From: Liolophura sinensis
Taxonomy: Eukaryota > Mollusca > Polyplacophora > Chitonida > Chitonidae
Assembly: GCF_032854445.1 (NCBI RefSeq)
Contig: NC_088301.1
Location: 49,657,116-49,721,115 of the forward strand
Length of the DNA stretch: 64,000 nucleotides
Reading direction: 5' to 3'
In this document: positions 24,401-36,400 of the stretch, piece after piece
How the letters are laid out: each line of letters begins with the position of its first letter
Numbering within the stretch: position 1 is the first letter of the stretch
Position numbers and translations under genes: made by a program
Notes under the pieces: model-generated
Database searches by the model: none
What the model saw: the letters and a program-made list of their open reading frames with translations, nothing else
What the model was told of the DNA's origin: nothing

Positions 24401-27400
24401 ATCGCCATTTTATGATGAAAGAGAATCAAGGAGAAAACTCCCTGGAGATTGATGAGCGTCACCACCTAGTAACTTTGCACATGTGGAGTGGCATGTCAAA
24501 TACAGTATCTGTTAATATGCATACAGGGCTCTTCATGTACAGGGCTATAATAGAACTTAGCACCCTGCAAATCCTTACTTGCCAGTTACCAGCAGATGAT
24601 CACTCAGACTGCATTTAAAGCGACAACTTACAATCAGTCTGTTATACTGGTTGATGGCATGATTTTTGCCGATGAAAGGCAAAAAAACAATCTTACCTGT
24701 CGCTGGTGGCACCTGGGCATATTTGCATACTGGTAATTATAAAACAGGCACCTTATTTTGATATATAGCCAGTCAGTGTTATGCGAACTCCTAATATGTC
24801 AACAACACAGACAGCCGGGCTCGCACACAGTGCTACTGAAAAGGGGTCAAATTAATTGTGGTTGTTTACGGAGGGTTCCCGATTTCAAAGCAGGGAAAGG
24901 TAACTCTCCTGCAATAGGAGGACAGTTCTGATTTTAATGAAACAAAACGTGCATGTAGACTGACATAATTACATGGACATGGGAAGCTGATATATCTCAA
25001 TGAAATGGATTTTTAGCTGAAATACATTTGTACACATATTCGTTGCATAGTGAGAGCTTTCAGCAGAAAACTGTTCACCCGATAACTTTGTGAGGCGACT
25101 TCCACCTGATTAATCGGTTCGTCCGCAGTGTACATTGTGCATGTACGTTACTTGATAAGCGTGGCCATGCTTTCAGACAGTGTTTGAAATTTAAAGGTTT
25201 GTAGTATACATTGCCTGTCTTGGCACTTTCTTCAATTTCATACATGCATATATTTAGAGATGTAAATGTAGGCCTGTTATTCAGGAGACCTGCACACCTC
25301 ACTCTCAGTGACTTGACACATGGTGAGGATTAGCAGCAAGAGGTGCCATTTGCCATGCAGGGTAATGAAATGGGTGGGGGGCTAATCATTCTCTTCTGTC
25401 ATCTTGCTGCCGATCGTGTAAAAGTAAGCAACAGTAACTCACGAAACTCGCGAAACTTAAGGTCACTTACCATAGGGTAAAATTCCTTTAGGCTGAGAAA
25501 ATACCTCCCATTTGATAATGGACACGTATTAACTTGAGATGAAATGCTGTGGCAGTCTATAGGTAAATCATGCCGATGACTTAAATTCTAAATTTGGCAG
25601 GGTACTTAGAAATGCTGCCATCTTTCCATCCATCCCTCCTTGTGTGCGTCTGCTATGTGAATGCGATATCTAAAGAGAAATTTAAGGCACTGCTTTCATA
25701 CTTTGATAGTGCTTTACCATTTTTTAGGATAATGGTTCGAATTGGAAAATTATTATTGTGTAAGATTATGAACAGTAGGCTTAATTAATTCACTTAATAG
25801 TATTAGGCTTTCAAACTTTATGTTATATTATATATTATAGTATATTTCCTCCTGTTGGCATCTCATGTGGGCATGTATGTTTTCAGAAAGCAAACCTGTT
25901 CACTGATGTGGATGATATGGATACCTATACCTTGTTTGTTCCCATGAATGCTTTCCTGCAACACAATGGGATTACTACAATGGTAATACATGCTTGAGTG
26001 ATTGTGTTGTCATGTTCTCTTGTGGATTAATCACAATATTTTCTTATGGTAGTTTGATATTGCTTTATACATTTATGTATTTGAATCGTGCTTAACGCTG
26101 TACTTAAGAATATTTCACGTATACAATGGGCACGCCTTCCCACGTATGACTGAAGAGGAAGCCAGCATAAGCTGGATTGAAATCACAGCAGTGGCTTCAG
26201 TGAGAGGCTCCTAAATTATTGTGTGGTGCTAGTGTACTAATCAGTGGACCACAGAAGCCTCGGGTAGTTTGTTAAATAGTGTATAGTGCTTGATAAGTTT
26301 TCATAAAATATGGTGACCCTATTCATTGTATTTAAAATCTTTAGGATGGTAAATTATATGAATATCATTACACCCATGATCAAGAGGTTTTCATTCTTAC
26401 ATGTATCTAGTTTTAAATTTGACTGCTATATGTATTTCGTAAAGAGAAAAAAGCTGGGGTGGGGGCCTCCTTGGCTCAGTCGGTTAGCACGCTAGTGCAG
26501 GGAAGTGACCCAGAAGCCTCTCATCAATGCGGTCGCTTTGAGTTCAAGTCCAGTTTATACTGGCTTCCTTTCCGGCCGTACGTGGGAAGGTCTGCCAATA
26601 ACCTGCGCATGGTCGTGGGTTTCCCCCGGGCTCTGCCCGGTTTCCACCCACCATAATACTGGCCGCCGTCGTATAAGTGAAATATTCTTGAGTACGGCGT
26701 AAAACACCAATCATATAAAGAAATCAAAAAAGCTGGAAGCCATCACAACTTCTCACAGAGCTTAAAATATGTTGGAGGCCTCCATGGCCGAGGAGATTTG
26801 CACGCCAGCACGGCGAAAGTTGTACATGTATTTTCTCTTTGGGTTGCAATACATCAGTTGTTTATCAGAGGATCATAACTTAGCATTTTCTGGCAAATCT
26901 AATGGGCAGGTTACCCCAGATTTTGCATAACCTTTGTTCTACCTGCTGGTCTTTACAGAGTGCCAAGTTCCTTTCCTTGTTTATTGTTCCCAAACTTGTC
27001 ATGTCCACAACCATATCTGATGGTCAGAGGGAGAACACAATTCTGGGCAGTCATGACCAGCTCCAGTTTTCCCGAAGGGGTGCAAAAGTGAGTTCTTACT
27101 GTTTATGATTTATAAAACTGTGAAAATGTCAGGATTTCCTTCACTGATAAGTGATATTTTGTTAAGTTAGATATCACTTTTGTTATTACATGATGATATT
27201 TTGCACCCAGATGCCATGAAGTCAAAAAGTAGACATTTTGTTTCATAACATTTTTATCATTTTTTTTTTTTTTTTTTTTTTTTTCTTTTTCTTTGTGTGT
27301 GTGTGTTTATCTTTTTTTTTTTTTTTTTTTTTTTTTATATGGACAATTCAGTCTGAAATAAAGCTCTATCTATCTATAACATTCCAAACCAAGCTCAGTG

Positions 27401-30400
27401 GGTTGATGTCATAATACAAATTCAGTCAACTTTAGCATTCCAGAAAACAAAATGTCACAGAACAAGTCATTTACGACATCACGCTATATGCACAATTCTG
27501 TGAATGTTTACAACCAAAAACATTGCTAAAACAAAATCGAGATATTGTCAAAGTGTAAATAAAAGATAGAATATTGCACGGTGAAGGTTGAATGTCATAC
27601 ATATTTTCCTTGTTTCTTGGATTATTATTTCCACCTCTTACTCGAAAAATATTTGTGATATTCCGCCTTCATTGAGCAGTATTCTGTATGTATTAGTAGT
27701 TTCTACGTGAGTACCTTATTGGGCAAAAAATGTTTCGTAATGCTGTTTTTGTATATACATATATATGTTTTAAAACAGTGAAAAGTGTGATTTAAAGAAT
27801 GAGGCATCATAGACTTCCAACTTGTGGTAAAATCAACAATGATTGATGATAATGGTGTAGTGTTCCCAGTGAATCATTGATGTTACATTCATAAATGTGT
27901 TATTTTTAACGACAGATATATGTGAATGATGTGCTAATATCTCGCCCAGACATGCCAACAGACGGGGGAGTTATTCATGGTATTGATGGAATAATACGCA
28001 GCACTGTCCGCCATTGTGATGTTAAAAAGAAAAATAATACTTATGTAAGTAAAAACTAACAAGCTGTAAATTTTTGTATAAAATTTTGAACTAGTGACAT
28101 GTATTAAAGAAACAACAAGAAATCAGTGTTTAGTATGAACTTTTTGGACTTTGTCATATATGCATGTAATTCTTAATTCTTAATACAACTGTAGCTTACA
28201 TGTTTGTTGATATGGCTAGTAATATTATCATTTTTAATACTAAATCTGTCCATTAGACCATGATTGTTATTATTGTAGGGCAAGTGTGTATCCTGCCAAA
28301 TAGGTATAGCAGCATCCACTTGTCCCACTGGATACACACAGGCTAAGAACCTCTCCCTCCGTACGGGATGTACATATACAGAACCAGTAGTGCAGGGAGG
28401 GGAATCAAAGTTCTTGGGTTGTCAGGCCTGGTGCACAGTTAACTTTGTGAGTATCTGGCATGAGAAAACACCTGTGTGTGCAATAATAGCATTGTTTAGA
28501 GAACGATACACTTTGCCATATCATACTGAGACCTCACAGTCAAGAATTCAGCTGCCAAATCCAGTTACATGTCCATATATGGAAAAGCCCATGTCCGAAG
28601 TATTATGCACATCTACAGGTAGCTGAAATTTTTAATGACTGAAGCAGGAATTTCATTGATCCATACATATTATAGTTGATTCCAAGACAAGCAGTTGTTC
28701 AATGTGTAATTCATTCTGTTTCAGACACCTGGATGCTGCTCTGGATATTATGGACCTGATTGTGAAGGTGACAAAATTAAGTTTTGTTTAGTAACATCAA
28801 GTTTTATGGTGTGTTAAGATGTGATCGCATCATCAAAAGGTTGCTGTGGATTTTGTACTGAGAGAAAGAGAGAGATAGCAAAAACCAAATCTCAGGCAAT
28901 ATGGCACTTTTCAGTTGAAGAAGGGTGTACATATGCCTTGTGTGGGACAAAAATGTTAGCATATGTAAGCATTTGTGAATAACTAAGCCTGGAATAACTT
29001 TTCTTGAATTAATACCGCTACTTCAGCCATCGCAGGCTGTGATTTTATGGTGTACCTCAAGAGATGAACTGAACACAGGTGTACAATTTAATTGTCCTAA
29101 ACATATGTTATGAGAAGTTTTTCCACTTACTGTTGTTAGGTGTTGAACCTTTAGAACCCTTAAAAGCAAAGGCAAGAAAAGTTATTGACTAGTACATTGT
29201 TGACAAAGACCTATCGGCCAGCGAATCATCCATGATTCCATAGTTACATGCATACACAAAAAGGTATCCAAAGCTGTACTCCTCATTTGTTCCCTGAATG
29301 AAGTAGCTTATGCAAGGTGAATTGATCAATCAGAAGCCTAGAATTTTTTTTGGAAGTTATGCTAAAGTACTGTATCTGTGTATACATATCATGATGTAAA
29401 ATACATCCAGAAAAAATTTATGTGATTATGCTACTGTTTTACTGTTACACAAATACACATGAAGGAGGCACATCTAGTCCTGAGACACATTTCACATATG
29501 CATGTGTGAATGAGGATATTAAGAACGGTTCCTTGAGTTTGTTTTTGTTAGGGGTTCGACAGGTGGGTGGGGGTGTTGAAGGGAGAGTCATATTTCAGGT
29601 GACATAAAAAGCCACCATCCCTCTCCCCTCCAAAATGAGACTTACAGGGCTGGTTTGCACCATCCATTTTCTTTACATTTACATGACAGGCTTGCTACAG
29701 CCTTTAAACATGATTATGACTTCAGTCCTTACTTCCTTACTTATATACCGTTTAAACTTAAATCAATCAATAAGTATCAAAATAAATCTACAAATAAAAT
29801 GTTTTGAAAATGAATAGCATATTAACTAAATTAGATTACAGAATTTCCAAAAATGTCTTTTTAAGTTATACATCATTGGTATAATGAAGTTACTTCCCCT
29901 GCAGAATGCCCCGGTGGAGCTGACACACCATGTAATAACCATGGTGTTTGTTCCAGCTCTGGAGAGTGTCAGTGTAATGAGCGTTTCTCTGGAGTTGAAT
30001 GTCAGAGCTGTGCAGATGGATGGACGGGAAACAACTGCAGTATAGGTAACACAAATAACATGTACCATCATGAGCATGGACAAACATGCGCTTTGTATAG
30101 CATGCTTTGGCTACAAATCACAAGGTACTACAATTCAAGAAAATATTCAAGTTCTCTGAGAAAACAACTACCAAATTTGATAACTGTTCTCGGACCCTTG
30201 ATCAGTAAAGTTTAACTTTTTGATCCAGTTCCTTCTTTGTAGTGAAGAAAATAAACAGGTATGAAAATATATAAAAATTTGCAGAACTGAAATACACAGT
30301 GTAACTCGATAGACATAATATGGATAGGTTTAACGTTTGAATCCAAACCAAATAGCCAGTTTGACTGGCTTTGTGAGGAGGTTTGTCAAATACATGTACC

Positions 30401-33400
30401 TGTTGACAGGTCATTCTTTACCCCAGGCTCTTTGGTTTCCTTCTGTGATGACAGCCATCTTAAAAGTGAAAAATCCTTTAATATCAATCAGAGAACTAGA
30501 TAACATAGGTCACTTAGATAATAGACCTAAATAAGTCCTATAACAAATGTAGTATCGATAACATCTGTTTAACTTGATACATTTAACAAATGCAGCATGC
30601 ATTATATAATGTTTAAAAAAGATACATATCACAACTGCAGCATAGGTAATATTTATGAGAATACTTGTAGCAAGAGCTGTACAGAAGGTTTAATAAATAC
30701 CTGTTATTTTCAGGTGAGTTCACATTCATATGTCACAGTTGCATCAATTCTGTCATCAGCTAAAATACCCCTTACCTTATTATCACACTGCTGAAATCAT
30801 TTGTAATTTATCAGTAGAAAATTTATCTTTAAAAAGTCTTTGGTCTGTTTACTTACATTAGACACTACTTCCTGTGATTACAACAATGGTGGATGCAATG
30901 CAGCAGCTGACTGTAGTAAAATTGATGGGGCAATCATATGTGTGTGCAAGCCAGGGTATATAGGCACAGATGGTACTGATTGTCGCCAGCCATGTGCTTA
31001 TGCTAATGGAGGATGCCATCCAAATGCCAAGTGCATATATCAGGTAAATACAAATAACGAAACAGTTATACTCTGTGCATAATAAGTCACATTTCCATAG
31101 CAATAAGATAATGTAACTCTGACAGAAAGTGTGTTCCACTGTGTTCTTTGGGTAGATTCATTCATGGAATTAATCAACAATGCTATAGCACGTTTAATGG
31201 GTCGTGACTTAAGTTGTCCGCTCTTGTGTTCCTGTATGCTTATCACCAGTTTCAGTTAGTTTGACATGTTCTCGAGTGATCTATGTCTCAGTGTTTGACA
31301 TGGATAAAAGTGTGGTAGTGCTGTATGAATAGACGTGTACACACAAGTACTACAGTTATCGCCCTGTTGCAGGATAAAGAAGTCATATGTGAGTGCTCAG
31401 AAGGGTATATAGGTGATGGGAAGCATAACTGTGATAAAGATGTATGCAAAATAGAAGGTAGTCCATGTTTGCCACAGAAGTATTGCACGTACTTAAAAAT
31501 TACAGGTGAGTACTTTAGAGAAGAAAATGTAGTTTATGAAATTTTCCGATCTGAATGAGGTGGTTACTTATGTTTTATTGAAAAGTGCTGAATTTGTGTA
31601 GAGTGCATCACTGTCATTAAGGGTGTGGATTTCCCCTGGGCTCTGCCCGGTTTCCTCCCACCATAATGCTGTCTGCCGTCCTGTAAGTGAAATATTCTTG
31701 AGTAAGACATAAAACACAAATCAAATAAATAAAAAAATCACTGTCATTTAAAATTATCAATTTAAAATTATTAAGTCAGAGCTCGTGGCAATTAAGCATT
31801 TAATGTTATAAATATCTTACAGAATCCAATATCGCTGCTCATTGTTTTCACGTGCGGTGCTTAATGAAGCTCCTTTTGCCTTGTAGACATTAATCAGATT
31901 CCTGTGATTGTTTTGGAATACACAGATAGGCTATATACTTTCATATTTGCTGCATTTCTCAAATGCCAAGCCACCAGACATAACACACCACCCAATCAGA
32001 GCATACTGACTGAAAGAACTAGTACTTGACCTCTCCTCTTATGCATCTTACTTATCAAGAAATTACCAAGATTGTTACTTTTAAAGTGTAGATTGTGATG
32101 TACTGACTTAAGATTTAAGTAAAGTTTCTTGTTTATGCCAAAGAAGTTGAAACCTCTATATTATAAAGCGGTCTTCCTTCAGGTGTTTTTCTCTGGTAGT
32201 GTATCCTTGAAAAGCACGGCTATTACAGAGCAATTGAAATGATTTCTATCCAATGTTGGGTCATGCATATAAGACTTCTGATTGTTAGTCTTAGTACTTA
32301 TAGCTTCTCATTTTGGCAATCAGCACAGTCAACTTGGTGTCATAATACTCTGACATGCATCAAGTCTGGAGTCTTTGATGTAACATTTCAGTGATTTACC
32401 TGTATAAAGAATTTTGATCAGCCCGCTGTATGGAGACACAGTCATAACACAGTATGACCAAATTAATTTTCCTCCCACAGGAATGTTGAACAACACAGTG
32501 ATGTGTTCATGTGAAGATAATTACCAAGGAAATCAAACGGGAACATTCTGCATAAACAGAAGTTTATTTGAAGCTGTGAAATCAATGACCATCACAAGAG
32601 AATTCTACAAGGTACTGTTCTAACCCATTAGCTCTGTTGAATTGTGGATCAGTCACTTTTCATTGTTTCCTATTTAGGTATTTTCTGTGAAAGAGTAATA
32701 TTTTGTTTTATAAAGTTCTCAAATTTTCTAGCTGTGGAGCACTGATGTTACATCCTGCTTTATTTTTGATGGTCATTTGTTGAGATACAGAATATAGCCT
32801 TTGGCACGCTATCACAATTTTAAAATAATTGGAAATTTTGACAATTCTAACATTGCTTCTTGATTCAGCCAGCTTTTAGAATTAGTATGAACATGTCACG
32901 GAGAAAGTCTCACAGACCATTTAAATAGCACATCATTCCACGCGTCAACTGTAGGTAACATTCACCATGTGTACACATGCTTAGTAAGCTTTTTAGCAAC
33001 AGATCCCTTTTTGCTGCTATACAAAAGTACTGCCAACCTTACTGGCTTCTACTCTTTACCATGTTCAAGGAACTCGTTGATAAGACTTGGTACTCGCAGA
33101 GACAAGATATCATCAGCCTGTTACAGGGTATGGATGGGAACAAAACAGTCTTCCTGCCAACAGATTCCAGCCTACAAGGCTACAATGTAAGCAATAAGTT
33201 ATTAAATATGTACAATGACACCTGTTAGTGGTAGTTTACTACTCCATGGTCCATTTGTTCAAATGAGTATTAGTAGTTAAGTCTAATATATCTTCATTTT
33301 AGATATACACATATCCTGAAGATGACAAATAAAATTTTGTGGAAATATTGGAATGTCAGATATGCAGCTTCTCATTTTTTTGGAGTATCTATGCTTTTGC

Positions 33401-36400
33401 ATTATGCTAAGCTTATTGGTGGATCAACGTGCCTCTTCAGGGAGCTGCATAATAATTAATATATATATGTATCTTCTGCAGATTGTATATAATACATTTG
33501 TGAAATTTCCCTGTACCATTCTGTAGATTGTTTATATGCATATTTCTGTTGCATAGTAGAGAAAGTTGGAGTAACTGCACTTAGGATAAACTTCATGTAC
33601 TCCTTGTCTCTCATTCCATCACTACTTCCTTTCATCAAGATGCAAAAACCTGCAAGTTTTAGATTTAGATACATTTGACTTTGGGACATGTAATGTTTCA
33701 AGAGAAAAGATAAATGTTTTTCTTAATTTTGGTAAATGTTTGTACCTATAAAAAACCATTTATTTCATATACCTGTGTATTTGGAAATAGTCTTCTTTTC
33801 CAAGTGATACAGAATTATATAGGCTTTTGCTTTCTTGGAATCTTTTCAGCTGACAACAAACGATCTTGAAAACCACATTGTGAACAGAAGTGTTATGGTT
33901 GAGCCGGAATGGTGGTACGACAATGGGAATATGTTTGAAACATTAGCCGGTAAAACGATTGTCATTCGCCGACACTCTGAGGTAGAGACACAAATTTCAT
34001 TGTTTCTTCTGTAATTCTGAGCAGTATATTTTGGAAACAAGGTTAATGCGGGACGTCTTTGCATAGTTTAATATAAATATATCATTGTCAGTTGGAAAGG
34101 TAGATAAGTATTAGAAGAATATCATCTATTTACAACGTTGTATTAAAAAATCCAGATGATCGATGTAAAGGCGAATAGGTTTGGTGATATGACCATTGTT
34201 TTCACAACCTAGTGACCTAGTCAGCAGAGAAATATAACATCTGGTGCAAGATACAAGAATATACACGTCCGCTAGATGACCGTTGATGTCCAGTGAAAAG
34301 CAGTGAAAAGCATATCCTAATGCAGAATAAAGTTCCATACACTATCATGGATTTCATAATCAGTATCATAGTGCAGGTTCATATGAGGATGATCTACTCT
34401 CCGATTTAATCTGGGGCTTATTTTTTTAGATTTCTAAGGCAGCAAACTGAAATTAGCAAGCTATGATTACTAAGTTCTGCAAATGCATAGCTATTAAACC
34501 CAATTTGGTCTTTCAAAAAAGGTAACCCCTTTTACAACAGCGATGTCAAATGTGAGGATCGGGCATTGTGTCACCTGGTCTGATATGACTACTTTCGCTT
34601 CATGTAAACAACTGCATGTGATCGTGAACGTACTGGAGCGTTGAGTAGTGCGCTGTTTACAGGCGTACATGGGTATTATTATGATCTCCATCCGTACTCA
34701 AGCTGAACCATAGCAGTTAAATATATTTACACACTCACCACTTGATTTTGCATAACAGAATTCAGAGGGGATACAAGAATAGTTATGGTGCGGTCTTCAC
34801 GGTGTTCTTGACGCTGGATGACCCAAGGCATAAGCTGATATACAAGGCTTTTACCACACCTAGTCAGTTAGACAGCAATGACATCTTTTGCTTATATGCC
34901 ATACGAAGAGCAGTGACCTGCTTTGCCCTTAACTCTACAGAAAAGCCACCGCTTGCCTGGGCATATGTGATTACTTATTCAAACTCACTTTTCATGCCGT
35001 CTTTCGAGGATGCCGCCATGTTGAATAACTTAATATTTATTAACTAATACGTAAACAAATAGTTCATTTTTATTATTTATGTTTTTGATTAGTTCAAAGA
35101 CAGGTAGTTGCTTGATTTTTTATACCATTGGTACAGATTTAGACTCTAGGCATCTGAAAATACTTATTAAATAATTGATATGCCTCTGTCAACAATTATC
35201 CCCAAATTTGGGGGGAAATCACTGCACTGATAGCGCCCATGTATACACGAGCCTTGTCTCGGCACTGTAGGATCACGTAGAAAGACGAGTGATCTCGAAT
35301 GAGTTGGTTGAAATGATGCAAATGTCAGTTTTATCATCATATCTCCTGTTCTTATTTGCAGGAGAGGGATCACTTTTAATGCAGATTAACAATAGCTAAA
35401 AATTTTAGAAGAATTTAGAAAAAATATCCTATTGAAAAAGATTAATAACCAAGTTGAGAAAGCCACAGCTTAGGTTTATGTATAAAATAGTCCATTTAAT
35501 ATTTCACAGTTCACAGTTAATGGGATAACCATTTTGAAGCGTAATCTACAAACAGCGAATGGCTTGGTTCATATCATAGCCCAGCCCCTGTGGATGAATG
35601 GCCCACCTGCTGCACCATCTACCCCAGAGGTATGTGACATTATTATTACATTGTCAGGATTTTTGATGTTTTTTTTTTCTGTGTATTTTATTATTATAAA
35701 TTCTGTGTTGATATTTTTTTCATCCATGGGTGTACACATGTATGAAAGTTTAGAGAGCAAACATGTACATACATATTACCTGGTTCAAAGCGCATTTAGT
35801 TTCCATTAAACCATAAACTCCAAGGTGATTTAAATTTCATTAAATATAATTGTTGTGATATTTCAGCCAACACAAACAACAGGTACATCCCCAGATAATC
35901 CACTTGTTACTGTCATGGTGACTAGGGAACAGGTAACTGTACTTGTTATTAAATGTCAGTTAGTAAGTATAAAGATGTAGTACATCTAAGGAGTGCAAGA
36001 GGATATGGAGTTGATAAAAGGTTAAATTTAGCAAAGATCTCTCCCAACCTCATGAGTGTCTCGTCTAATCTGATCAAATAAACGGTGCAGTTATCTCCCT
36101 TCAAAGATATCACAAATATTTCTTCAGCTGTTATTCATTGATAACATAGCCAACAGCAGCTTATCAACATTTTATACATTTAATGCAATTTTTGGCGTAT
36201 ATTGAGCATTTCTCTAAAATACCTACTGAAACTACATGTGTGTTCTGCATTCATAAAACATTGTCCATCATCCAGCATTGGATGAGTAGATGGTCAGAGC
36301 AAGCCAAACAAGCACTGTTTAAGAATCTGGTGTTAAATTTACAGAATTAAAAGACAAGTATTAGTTTATGTACTGGTATGTTATTTTGGGTTACTTTAGC

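Larger units (their letters stand above)
22737..28044 (+). other. Stabilin exons 26-32: FAS1 domains 3 and 4
   Basis: Residues about 990-1123 and 1124-1260. Landmarks are YTLFAPNNEAI and NGYIHVIDKVL in domain 3, YTLFVPMNAFL and GGVIHGIDGII in domain 4. The long intron between exons 29 and 30 (23945-25886) carries a TIR element. Confidence 0.87.

Noticed and set aside
26458-26540. tRNA-like heads (also 21480-21539, 54930-54995) considered as tRNA genes
   Set aside because: A and B boxes are present, but there is no complete cloverleaf and each is attached to a SINE body with target duplications.
32977-33069. Extending stabilin exon 39 upstream to an earlier ATG frame
   Set aside because: The TTCAAG acceptor at 33069 joins exon 38 in phase and restores a normal FAS1 start; the upstream part has no FAS1 similarity.
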